Positions 1-5,701 of a stretch of DNA of 5,897 nucleotides are shown piece by piece. Each line of letters starts with the position of its first letter. Position 1 is the stretch's first letter. The stretch is from Actinomycetota bacterium (GTDB lineage Bacteria > Actinomycetota > Thermoleophilia > Solirubrobacterales > Solirubrobacteraceae). The stretch spans positions 1 through 5,897 of the forward strand of contig SYBY01000363.1 in the NCBI GenBank assembly GCA_005788585.1, given 5' to 3'. The notes under the pieces are model-generated. The model searched no databases. It was not told the DNA's origin and was given only the letters and a program-made list of their open reading frames with translations. A program made the translations under genes and the position numbers.

Positions 1-153
1 CGGCGCGAGTCGCGCCTGGTGGCTGTCGGCGGGCGGGCCTCCCAACCGCGCCGGTGCCGACACCGGGCCCGGGCCGCGGTCAGCGCGTGAGGGGAACTCC
101 CACGAGAGTCCCTCTGGGGCGAAGATCGGCGGCTGCGGGGCGCGTGCGAACAT
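1..153 (-). CDS. Possible SOS-controlled gene, N-terminal part only, function unknown
   Basis: A leftward frame opens with ATG at 153-151 and stays open to the window edge (51 codons, no stop). The predicted start reads MFARAPQPPIFAPEGLSWEF, followed by a Pro/Gly/Ala-rich stretch that I do not recognise. In a hand count, G/C is highest at codon position 3 (about 84%), then position 1, then position 2. This is the order expected of coding DNA in such a genome, but the contrast is modest. The start codon lies inside a LexA-type palindrome (147-160), and a TACCTT hexamer sits 10 nt upstream, so transcription would begin almost at the ATG and a bound repressor would block it. Known SOS genes include lexA, recA and the imuB/dnaE2 mutasome, but nothing in these 51 residues identifies any of them. 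Alternatively the stretch is non-coding, or the end of a rightward gene (a + frame closes with TGA at 88-90). Confidence 0.35.
   Translation of the reverse strand, partial: MFARAPQPPIFAPEGLSWEFPSRADRGPGPVSAPARLGGPPADSHQARLAP
45..80. repeat. Nested inverted repeat (potential branched hairpin)
   Basis: The inner arms CCGGTG (51-56) and CACCGG (61-66) flank a 4-nt loop. The outer arms ACCGCG (45-50) and CGCGGT (75-80) pair directly below them. The 8 nt left over (67-74, GCCCGGGC) are self-complementary. There is no T-tract, so this is not a typical intrinsic terminator. In DNA this GC-rich it may be chance, and it lies inside the possible leftward frame. Confidence 0.3.
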
Positions 154-160
154 CTGTTCG
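147..160. promoter_or_regulatory. LexA (SOS) box
   Basis: The sequence is CGAACATCTGTTCG: two perfect 6-nt inverted half-sites (CGAACA / TGTTCG) around a 2-nt centre. It fits the LexA operator consensus of Gram-positive bacteria and actinobacteria, CGAAC-N4-GTTCG. The site overlaps the ATG of the possible leftward gene and lies just downstream of that gene's putative -10 hexamer, a classic repressor position. It lies 79 bp before the DUF389 start, upstream of that gene's putative -10, so the leftward gene is the more natural target. Binding itself is inferred. Confidence 0.75.
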
Positions 161-163
161 TAG

Positions 164-169
164 AAGGTA
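164..169 (-). promoter_or_regulatory. Putative -10 hexamer of the leftward gene
   Basis: On the minus strand this reads TACCTT, matching the actinobacterial TAnnnT -10 pattern. Ten nt separate it from the ATG at 153, predicting a 5' leader of only a few nt and a start point within the LexA box. I see no convincing -35. Confidence 0.3.
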
Positions 170-227
170 GGTGTGCGATCGGACGGACGCGGGGGATTGC
201 AGGCGATCTTGCAGCGGCCGGCGCAGA

Positions 228-233
228 TACGCT
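228..233 (+). promoter_or_regulatory. Putative -10 hexamer for a leaderless DUF389 transcript
   Basis: TACGCT (TAnnnT) is followed by exactly 6 nt and then the ATG at 240, the geometry of actinobacterial leaderless promoters where the A of ATG is +1. No Shine-Dalgarno is visible before that ATG, which agrees. No good -35 at 16-18 nt spacing was found. Confidence 0.4.
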
Positions 234-239
234 GCGGAC

Positions 240-1241
240 ATGGTCCACCTGCGCATCGTCGTTCCCCAGGATCGGACGGCAGGCGCGGTGGAGGCGCTGC
301 AATCGTCGGCGTCGGTCTGCAACCTGATCCTGCTCCCCGGAGCAGGTATCGAGCCCGCCGGCGACGTGATCCTGTGCGATGTCGCGCGGGAGGACGCATC
401 CGTCGTGGTTGCCGACCTGCGAGCACTCGGGGTGCACCGCGACGGGTCGATCGCGCTCGAGACGGTGGACTCAGAGGTCTCGGATCGGGCGAAGGCCGCG
501 GTGGCCCACGCACACGGCTCGCCGGCGGACGCGGTCATCTGGGAAGAGGTCGAATCGCGCACGTCTGAGGGCGCCGAGCTGTCCTGGGCGCACGTGATCT
601 TCATGGCGATGGCCGGCATCATCGCGGCCACCGGGATCCTGCTCGACTCGGCGATCCTCATCGTCGGCGCGATGGTGGTCAGCCCAGACTTCGGCCCCGT
701 CGCGGGGGTGTGCGTCGGCGTCGTCAATCGGCGCCTGGGCCTCGCGGTGCGGTCGTTGCTGGCGCTGGCGGTCGGCATCCCGACGGCCATCACGGTCGCG
801 TTCCTGTTCACGGTGATCGGGAAGGCGACCGGGCTCATGCCGGAGACCTTCAGTGAGGCCGACCACAACTTCGCGAACATCATCTCGCAGCCCGACGCGT
901 ACAGCGTGATCGTCGCAGCGTGCGCCGGCGTCGTCGGCGTGATGTCTCTCACCGCGGCGAAATCGGGCGCCTTGGTCGGGGTGCTGATCTCGGTGACCAC
1001 GATTCCCGCCGCAGCGAACATCGGTGTTGCGTGCGCCTATGCGGACTGGGCGTCCTGGCGCGGGTCTCAGGTGCAACTGGCGACGAACGTGACGACGCTG
1101 TTGCTCGCGGGCATCGCGACGTTGGCGTTGCAGCGCGCGGTGTACCTGCGCCGCCGCCGTCTGCACCTGGCGGAACGGTCGGCTACACGGTCGAGCCGAG
1201 AGACGACCACACCTCGAGCTTCGTCCGGATCCGCTGAATGA
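240..1241 (+). CDS. DUF389 family integral membrane protein
   Basis: A 333-residue protein of the DUF389 (TIGR00341-like) family, of unknown biochemical function, predicted to sit in the cytoplasmic membrane. Residues 1-115 are a soluble alpha/beta region that opens with MVHLRIVVPQ and contains the family-typical stretches NLILLPGAG, GDVILCDVAR and GSIALE. About six hydrophobic segments follow, near 118-135, 138-164, 171-194, 221-236, 243-265 and 282-300. Conserved family blocks are LLDSAILIVGAMVVSPDFGP (135-154) and LTAAKSGALVGVLISVTTIP (237-256). The tail (303-333) is basic, then Ser/Thr-rich. ATG 240 was chosen because family homology begins exactly there; an in-frame GTG at 171 would add 23 Arg-rich residues foreign to the family. 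The final 59 bp overlap the convergent dehydrogenase gene, so the Ser/Thr-rich tail is encoded in shared DNA. The family assignment is firm; a transport role would be speculation. Confidence 0.93.
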   Translation: MVHLRIVVPQDRTAGAVEALQSSASVCNLILLPGAGIEPAGDVILCDVAREDASVVVADLRALGVHRDGSIALETVDSEVSDRAKAAVAHAHGSPADAVIWEEVESRTSEGAELSWAHVIFMAMAGIIAATGILLDSAILIVGAMVVSPDFGPVAGVCVGVVNRRLGLAVRSLLALAVGIPTAITVAFLFTVIGKATGLMPETFSEADHNFANIISQPDAYSVIVAACAGVVGVMSLTAAKSGALVGVLISVTTIPAAANIGVACAYADWASWRGSQVQLATNVTTLLLAGIATLALQRAVYLRRRRLHLAERSATRSSRETTTPRASSGSAE

Positions 1242-2283
1242 CATCCGACGTGAAGTCGGACGTGGAGGCGGTGCCGCCGAGGTCGAACGTGCGGACGCCG
1301 GCCGCGGTGGCCTCGAGCACCGACTCGTAGACAGCGCGCGAGCCGAGCTCGGCACCTGCGTGCCCGGCGGTCGCGGCGTAGTGCAGGACGGCCGCGCAGG
1401 AGAGGATCATGGCCATGGGGTTGGCGATGTCCTTGCCGTAGAGCGTCGGTGCCGTGCCGTGCGGCGCCTCGGCCATCGCGACGTCGGTGGCGAGGTCCTC
1501 GTCGAAGGCGAGCAGAACGGATTCGGCGCCCGCGATCGAGCCGAACATCGGCATGACGAGATCCGAGAGGCAGTCACCGTCACGGTTCAGGGCCGGAATG
1601 ACCAGCGGGCACTGTGCGGCGCCCCCGACGAGGCCGGCGTAGGTCGCGTCGATGAGCACCGGTTCGTACGGGACGGCCGGGTGCCGCGTCGCGGCGGCAT
1701 CCATCTCCTCCTTGAGCATGCCCTCGTACACGGGCGAGACGGTCCACTTCGGTCCGCCGTAGACCTTACCGCTCATACGCGCGGCGGTCCTGAAGGAGTA
1801 CTCGGCGACCGCGCGGCAGGTGGAGCGGGTGATCTTCTCGGTGCGGTAGGCGATCTCGTCCGGACCGCCCTCCTCGCCTTCACGCCACTGCTTGGCGCCG
1901 TACGCGTCGTCGACGGCCATACGGACGACCGCGATCGGAAAGTGCGTGCCGCCTACCGGTGTGACACCGGGAATGCGGCGCCCGGTACGGATGATGACCT
2001 TGCCGTCGACCTCCTCGCGGAGGATGCGGTTCGGTGAGCCGACGTCGTCCTTGCCCTCGGGCGTGACGGTTGCCGCCTTGATGCCGAACCCGGACGTGCG
2101 CATCGCCCTGGCGGCCTCGTGGACGATCTCGTTGTTCGTCTCGCGGCGCTTCTCGAGCGACAGGTCGTACCGGTCGAGGGCGATCTCGAACCCCAGGACG
2201 TCCGGAGCCATGACGCGCAGCGCCTGGTCCAGGAGCTCCTGCCCGGTTTCGTCGCCTTCAAGGACCGTGATCGTGAGGCTCAT
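1183..2283 (-). CDS. Isocitrate/isopropylmalate dehydrogenase family protein
   Basis: A 366-residue member of the metal- and NAD(P)-dependent beta-hydroxyacid oxidative decarboxylases, cytosolic and near the usual family length. Compared by eye with E. coli isocitrate dehydrogenase, the pocket aligns with conserved spacing: S83/N85/R89 (S113/N115/R119), R99 (R129), R121 and Y128 (R153, Y160), K179 (the catalytic Lys), D212, and D237/D241 in N-R-D-G-D-C-L-S-D (D283, D307/D311). The Ser/Asn pair points to isocitrate or a similar substrate rather than isopropylmalate. In the nucleotide loop H275-G-T-A-P-T-L-Y-G-K-D-I-A-N-P, positions 280/281 are Thr-Leu, where NADP enzymes have Lys-Tyr and NAD-type IPMDH has Asp-Ile, so the cofactor is uncertain. 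The first loop reads G-D-E-T-G-Q-E rather than the usual G-D-G-I-G-P-E. ATG 2283 is preferred over an upstream TTG (2304) because the first strand (LTITVLEGD) starts directly after it. The gene stands alone: no leu or other TCA gene is adjacent. Homoisocitrate or tartrate-type activity remains possible. Confidence 0.92.
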   Translation of the reverse strand: MSLTITVLEGDETGQELLDQALRVMAPDVLGFEIALDRYDLSLEKRRETNNEIVHEAARAMRTSGFGIKAATVTPEGKDDVGSPNRILREEVDGKVIIRTGRRIPGVTPVGGTHFPIAVVRMAVDDAYGAKQWREGEEGGPDEIAYRTEKITRSTCRAVAEYSFRTAARMSGKVYGGPKWTVSPVYEGMLKEEMDAAATRHPAVPYEPVLIDATYAGLVGGAAQCPLVIPALNRDGDCLSDLVMPMFGSIAGAESVLLAFDEDLATDVAMAEAPHGTAPTLYGKDIANPMAMILSCAAVLHYAATAGHAGAELGSRAVYESVLEATAAGVRTFDLGGTASTSDFTSDVIQRIRTKLEVWSSLGSTV

Positions 2284-2294
2284 TCGTGCTTTCG

Positions 2295-2300
2295 ACCCTA
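2295..2300 (-). promoter_or_regulatory. Putative -10 hexamer of the dehydrogenase gene
   Basis: On the minus strand this reads TAGGGT, 11 nt before the ATG at 2283, giving an expected leader of about 4-5 nt. The same bases contain AGGG, which could act as a Shine-Dalgarno from an upstream start point. The two readings cannot be separated by sequence alone. Confidence 0.3.
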
Positions 2301-2323
2301 CCAACGGCCGCCGGGGCCGGGAG

Positions 2324-2329
2324 TAGCCT
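2324..2329 (+). promoter_or_regulatory. Putative -10 hexamer for leaderless transcription of the small Cys protein
   Basis: TAGCCT (TAnnnT) is followed by 7 nt and then GTG at 2337. It lies back-to-back with the dehydrogenase -10 candidate, with 23 bp between the two hexamers, so any -35 regions would overlap. A GGGAG at 2319-2323 is 13 nt from the GTG, too far for a normal Shine-Dalgarno. Confidence 0.35.
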
Positions 2330-2336
2330 CACGGTC

Positions 2337-2672
2337 GTGAGCGGTTCGACATGCAGTTGGTGCGGTACGCACATCGAGGCCGACGACGGGTTCCGGGCCG
2401 CAGAACCCGCCGGTGAGCGGGTCGCGGCCTTCTGCCGCCTCGAGCACGTGGTGCCGTGGGCGATGCAGGGGGCGCACTGGGAACCCGGGCGGCTGCTGGC
2501 GGAGCCCACGCGCGGCCTGGGACGGTGCGCCTGGTGCGCCGAGCCGCTCGACGACGCGCCTGTCTTCCTCGTCCGCCACCGCGGCGAGCACCGCATCGGC
2601 GACGCCTTCTGCACTGTGACCCATCTCTCGGAGTGGGCCAAGGCGGGCGGCCGCTGGCGGACGGAGGCCTGA
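2337..2672 (+). CDS. Small protein with two C-x2-C...C-x3-H modules (putative zinc-binding)
   Basis: A 111-residue soluble protein not assigned to a named family. It is two copies of one module: C6-S-W-C9 ... F32-C33-x3-H37-x3-W41-A-x2-G45-x2-W48, and C64-A-W-C67 ... F91-C92-x3-H96-x3-W100-A-x2-G104-x2-W107. Ligand spacing is C-x2-C-x23-C-x3-H in the first and C-x2-C-x24-C-x3-H in the second. This resembles TRASH/MYM-type treble-clef fingers (C-x2-C-x19-22-C-x3-C) with the last Cys replaced by His, so each copy probably binds one Zn2+; this is inference. About 26 residues link the two (38-63), and no helix-turn-helix or membrane segment is visible. GTG 2337 was chosen because it lies just before the first Cys pair and 7 nt after a TAnnnT hexamer; a GTG at 2286 would overlap the divergent dehydrogenase promoter region. 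Its stop is 6 bp from that of the convergent propeller gene. Possible roles include metal sensing or protein/nucleic-acid contact, but context does not decide. Confidence 0.78.
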   Translation: MSGSTCSWCGTHIEADDGFRAAEPAGERVAAFCRLEHVVPWAMQGAHWEPGRLLAEPTRGLGRCAWCAEPLDDAPVFLVRHRGEHRIGDAFCTVTHLSEWAKAGGRWRTEA

Positions 2673-2678
2673 CCGCCG

Positions 2679-5051
2679 TCAGCGCCGGCGCGGCGCGGTA
2701 AGCAGCACGCGCATCTTCGTCCGCTTCGTCGTCGTCACGCCGGGCACGATCGTCGCCCGCGTGACCGCGGTGAGCTGCAGTGACCGGTGGCCGCGGCGCT
2801 TGGCGGTTCGCAGGATCCGCCGCGCCTGACTGCCGAACGTGAGCTTGACCCGGCCGGGGCGGCCCTGGCGCAGGCTCGCCCGGCCTGAGCCGAGGACGAT
2901 CCGCAGGCGCTTGCGGCCGGCTGCCGCTGTGGCGCCGGCACCCGTGCCCCGAGGTCGCGTGGTCCGTGGCCGGTCGAGGCCGAGCACGGTCTTGCGAGCG
3001 CCCAGCTGGCGCAGATGCTGCTCCACGGACATGGAGAGGTTGCGAGCGAGCGCTCCGCAGTCCGCCTGGACGTCGCCGCTGCACAGCGCCTGCGCACGCG
3101 CGACGTTGATCGACACGACCGGCACGGGCCGGTCCGCGGCCTTCGCCGCTCCGAACGCGTTGCGCACAGCGGTCGACAGGAAGATCTCGAACGCGGAGGG
3201 GGCGCGCGGGCAGACCGGATCCTGCGGCACCCATTGCGCGGCCTGGGCCGAGCGGCTGCGCAGCATCATCGGGGTCCCGAGGTTCAGCTGTGCGCAGGCG
3301 ACTGAGATGCCCTGCATGTGCTCGGCCTGGATCTGGTCGACCTCGGCATGGAACTGCCGTACGAGGGTCGCGCGCGCGACGTCGTCGGCCCCGTTGGGAT
3401 CGCGTCCCTCGAGGTGGACGTTGAACAGGCAGCTCGTCGGGTCGCGTTGGGCCGGGCCCATGACCGGATCCTGCGGCACCCACTGCGCCGCGTTGGCCGA
3501 GGCGCGCCGCGGCAGGAACGGATTGGCCCCGCCGCGCTCGTCACAGCCCGCCCGCGTCGTGATCGACGACGGGAAGCCCGACAGGTCGATGGTGCCCGGG
3601 GTGGCCGGGCGCCCGCCGCCGAAACCCGTGCAGTTCTGCCACAGCGACACGCACGTCTGCACCGGATCGGGGCGCGGGAACCCGGCGCACGTGCTGGTCC
3701 AGAGCCCGATGCAGACGAGCGGGGTGCGCGGGGCGTCAGGGGACGGCGTCGAGCCGGCGGGGCCCAGTGGGCTCGGCGGCGCCCCCGGCGCGGGCGGCCC
3801 GTCGCCGCCGCCCGGCGGCGGAGGAAGCGTTTCCCGCGCGAAGACGGTGACCGCGCCGTCACCGCGCGAGGAGACGTAGATGTGCGACCCGTCGACCGGC
3901 ACGGCGATGGCGTTCGCGTCGTCCAGCCCCTCCGCGCCGCGGCACCCCGATCCGGGCGCACCGTCCTTGAAGCACTCCTGGAACGTCAGCCGGCCGGCGG
4001 CGTCGCGCGTGAACCCGGTGAGCGCCTCGCTGTCGACCGATCCGGTGTAGACCGATGCGCCGTCGGGGGCGACGGCGATGCCCTCCGGCCCGTTGAGCCC
4101 GGACACGCCCCCGAGCCCGTTCTGGTCGAGGTCCAGCGGGGTCAGGTCGCCGGCGGACGCATCACGGGTGAAGGACACCACGGCGTCCTCGACCTGGCCG
4201 GTGACGTAGACGTTGCGGCCGTCCGCGCTCACCGCGAGGGCGCGCGCGCCGTCCAGTCCCTGGGTCGCGCTGCTGCAGGCGCCCCCGGTGTCCGACACGC
4301 AGTTGCGGGGCGTGAGCGTGCCGCTCGGCGCGCGCAGGAGGTTGACCACGGCGTCGTCGCCGCGGCCCGTGGCGTAGACGTTGCGCCCGTCGGGCGCGAC
4401 GGCGACCTGCTGGGCTGCGGCGAGTCCCTGGATCTCCCCGAGCGTGCACGTGCCCGGCGCGCCGAGGTCCTTGAAGCAGCCGACGTAGGTCAGGTCCCCC
4501 GTGGTGGCGTTGCGCGTCAGCACATTCAGCGCGTGGTCCGCCGGTGCGGCGACGTACACCGAGTTGCCTTCGGGGGAGACCGCGACACCCTCGGCGCCGC
4601 CGAGTCCGGCGCCCGGATCGCATCCCCCCGAGCCCGCGTCGTTGACGCATCCCTGCAGCGTGAGGGCGCCCGTCGCGACGTCGCGTGAGAACGTCGTCAC
4701 CGCACCATCCCCGCCGGCGGCGACGACGACGTCGCGTCCATCCGGCGAGACGGCGATCGAGAGGGCCCCGCCGAGGCTCGTCACACCGCCGGTGCCGTCG
4801 ATCTCGGTGTCGACCTGCGTGAGCAGCCCGCTGGCCTCGCGACGGTACGCCGTGACCCGCGACCCGCCCTGCGCTGCGGCGTACACGTGTCGCGCGTCGG
4901 GTGAGACCGCGACTGCGCGCAGGTCGCCGGCGCCGGGTGCCTGTCCGAGAGGCGAGAGCGCACCGGGCGCTGCCATGGCGAGGCCGGGCAGGACCATGGA
5001 CAGGAGGGCCGCGCAACCCGCGACGAGCATGGGGCGAAGATCGACGAGCAT
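2679..5051 (-). CDS. Secreted seven-repeat beta-propeller protein with duplicated Cys-rich C-terminal regions
   Basis: A 790-residue exported protein. Residues 1-27 are a Sec signal peptide (R6, hydrophobic core, probable cleavage A-M-A/A-P-G). Residues 43-406 hold seven repeats of the type AVSPDGRxVYVA...VxxFxRDxxxGxLT, starting near 43, 97, 153, 214, 270, 322 and 379. They resemble the lactonase/YVTN-like 'beta-propeller fold lactonase' group. Inter-blade loops often carry a Cys pair (C135/C144, C191/C202, C251/C259, C360/C370), plausible disulfides. A Pro/Gly linker (409-444) leads to a tandem C-x3-W motif (C447-F458, C467-F477), then two roughly 83-residue units starting at C503 and C586 that share AAQWVPQDPV. 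The last 75 residues are basic and beta-rich, like C-terminal domains common in secreted Solirubrobacterales proteins. I see no LPXTG or C-terminal anchor. ATG 5051 supplies the only n-region Arg; ATG 5030 is the alternative. Enzymatic lactonase activity is not supported; extracellular binding is the safer guess. The HD-domain gene lies 71 bp upstream in the same direction. Confidence 0.88.
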   Translation of the reverse strand: MLVDLRPMLVAGCAALLSMVLPGLAMAAPGALSPLGQAPGAGDLRAVAVSPDARHVYAAAQGGSRVTAYRREASGLLTQVDTEIDGTGGVTSLGGALSIAVSPDGRDVVVAAGGDGAVTTFSRDVATGALTLQGCVNDAGSGGCDPGAGLGGAEGVAVSPEGNSVYVAAPADHALNVLTRNATTGDLTYVGCFKDLGAPGTCTLGEIQGLAAAQQVAVAPDGRNVYATGRGDDAVVNLLRAPSGTLTPRNCVSDTGGACSSATQGLDGARALAVSADGRNVYVTGQVEDAVVSFTRDASAGDLTPLDLDQNGLGGVSGLNGPEGIAVAPDGASVYTGSVDSEALTGFTRDAAGRLTFQECFKDGAPGSGCRGAEGLDDANAIAVPVDGSHIYVSSRGDGAVTVFARETLPPPPGGGDGPPAPGAPPSPLGPAGSTPSPDAPRTPLVCIGLWTSTCAGFPRPDPVQTCVSLWQNCTGFGGGRPATPGTIDLSGFPSSITTRAGCDERGGANPFLPRRASANAAQWVPQDPVMGPAQRDPTSCLFNVHLEGRDPNGADDVARATLVRQFHAEVDQIQAEHMQGISVACAQLNLGTPMMLRSRSAQAAQWVPQDPVCPRAPSAFEIFLSTAVRNAFGAAKAADRPVPVVSINVARAQALCSGDVQADCGALARNLSMSVEQHLRQLGARKTVLGLDRPRTTRPRGTGAGATAAAGRKRLRIVLGSGRASLRQGRPGRVKLTFGSQARRILRTAKRRGHRSLQLTAVTRATIVPGVTTTKRTKMRVLLTAPRRR
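3213..3500 (-). repeat. Two direct repeats within the propeller gene's C-terminal region
   Basis: The segments 3213-3251 and 3462-3500 encode S-A-Q/N-A-A-Q-W-V-P-Q-D-P-V (residues 601-613 and 518-530). The first 21 bp of each (3213-3233 and 3462-3482) are identical and the rest differ at a few positions. The offset is 249 bp, exactly 83 codons. Around them, Cys and Pro residues also align at the same offset (C503/C586, P511/P594), so the repeat is the best-conserved core of a duplicated domain. Confidence 0.8.
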
Positions 5052-5080
5052 GGTCGTTTTGCCAGAAAGCAGGACGACCA
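5051..5080. repeat. Inverted repeat overlapping the propeller start codon
   Basis: The arms TGGTCGT (5051-5057) and ACGACCA (5074-5080) are perfect 7-nt complements separated by 16 nt. In the propeller mRNA the 3' arm ends on the A of the AUG, so the start codon would sit at the foot of a hairpin. It could instead be a protein-binding palindrome. No Shine-Dalgarno is visible before this start. Confidence 0.45.
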
Positions 5081-5122
5081 GTATCGCTTCCCGGGGACGG
5101 CGCGGTCAAGCCCAGCCGCGGC

Positions 5123-5695
5123 CTACGAACCGGTGAGTTCCAGCTCCTCGGCCCGTGCCTCGAGCGCGGCGATCACGAACGCCACGTGCTGGTCGAAGTC
5201 GACGCCGAGCTCGTCCGCGCCACCGCGCACGTCGTCGCGGTTGACCGCGGCCGCGAACGACGGCTGCTTGAGCTTCTTCTTCACGGACTTCGGCGTCAGG
5301 CCCACGATCCCGCCGGGGCGGACCATGGCGCACGCGACGAGGAAGCCCGACAGCTCGTCGACCGCCCGCAGGGTGTGGTCCATCGGGGTGGTCGCGGGCA
5401 CGCCGAGGCTGTCGGCGTGGGCCGCGATCGCGGTGATCATCTCCGGTGGCGCGTCGCGTCGCTCGAGCTCGGCGATGATGAACCGCGGGTGTCCCGTCTC
5501 GAGATCGGGGTGGCGTTCGTAGTCGGCGTCATGGAGCAACCCCGTGACTTCCCAGAGCTCCTCGTCGTGCCCGCCCTCGCGTGCATAGGCGGCCATAGCC
5601 GTCGCGACGGCCTCGCAGTGGCGGCGCAACGAGGCGCTCCCGACCCACTCGTCCAGCAGGGACCTGGCCTCGTCGGGCGAAATCCGTTGCGACAT
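5123..5695 (-). CDS. HD-domain protein (putative metal-dependent phosphohydrolase)
   Basis: A 190-residue cytosolic protein of a widespread HD/HDIG group. The metal-binding signature is H26, H55-D56 (in LLHDADYERH) and D113 (in AVDELSGF), with H93 as a further candidate ligand; this is the H...HD...D pattern of the superfamily. Family-typical blocks follow: ELSGFLVACAMVRP (114-127), SVKKKLKQPSFAAAVNRDDV (137-156) and a C-terminal helix. HD proteins of this kind usually cleave phosphate from nucleotides or related substrates, but the substrate of this subgroup is unknown to me. ATG 5695 was chosen because the family N-terminus (helix followed by RRHCEAV) begins there; extending upstream would read through the murA start region and give unrelated sequence. 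It is preceded by TAGGGT at 7 nt, readable as a -10 or, through AGGG, as a Shine-Dalgarno at 8 nt. It is divergent from murA and may be co-transcribed with the propeller gene downstream. Confidence 0.9.
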   Translation of the reverse strand: MSQRISPDEARSLLDEWVGSASLRRHCEAVATAMAAYAREGGHDEELWEVTGLLHDADYERHPDLETGHPRFIIAELERRDAPPEMITAIAAHADSLGVPATTPMDHTLRAVDELSGFLVACAMVRPGGIVGLTPKSVKKKLKQPSFAAAVNRDDVRGGADELGVDFDQHVAFVIAALEARAEELELTGS

Positions 5696-5701
5696 GGTTG
5701 G

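Noticed and set aside
171..239. GTG at 171 as the DUF389 start
   Set aside because: The added 23 residues are Arg/Cys-rich and absent from the family, the purine run just upstream is too close to be a normal Shine-Dalgarno, and ATG 240 matches the family N-terminus.
471..1355. Long leftward frame (294 codons) opposite the DUF389 gene, and another at 80-1021
   Set aside because: Both lie antisense to a clear membrane-protein gene and yield Arg/Ala/Asp-rich, low-complexity translations without recognisable motifs, the usual mirror frames of GC-rich coding DNA.
2284..2304. TTG at 2304 as the dehydrogenase start
   Set aside because: It would add seven residues before the first conserved strand and would overlap the TAGGGT hexamer; ATG 2283 is simpler.
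2673..2700. GC-rich palindrome GCGCCGGCGC near the convergent gene ends as a terminator
   Set aside because: It lies inside the last codons of the propeller gene, has no T-tract on either strand, and such short GC palindromes are expected by chance here.
2329..3483. Leftward 384-codon frame spanning the small Cys-protein gene and the end of the propeller gene
   Set aside because: It runs across a gene boundary, is extremely Arg/Pro-rich, and conflicts with two better supported frames.
3318..4688. Rightward 456-codon frame antisense to the propeller gene (also 2839-3879)
   Set aside because: The opposite strand has seven well-formed repeats and a signal peptide. The rightward translations are Arg/Gly/Ala-rich shadows that partly echo the repeats in reverse.
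5013..5030. Lipobox-like V-A-G-C at residues 10-13 of the propeller protein
   Set aside because: The Cys precedes the hydrophobic core instead of following it, so lipoprotein processing is unlikely; the A-M-A/A site after the core fits signal peptidase I.
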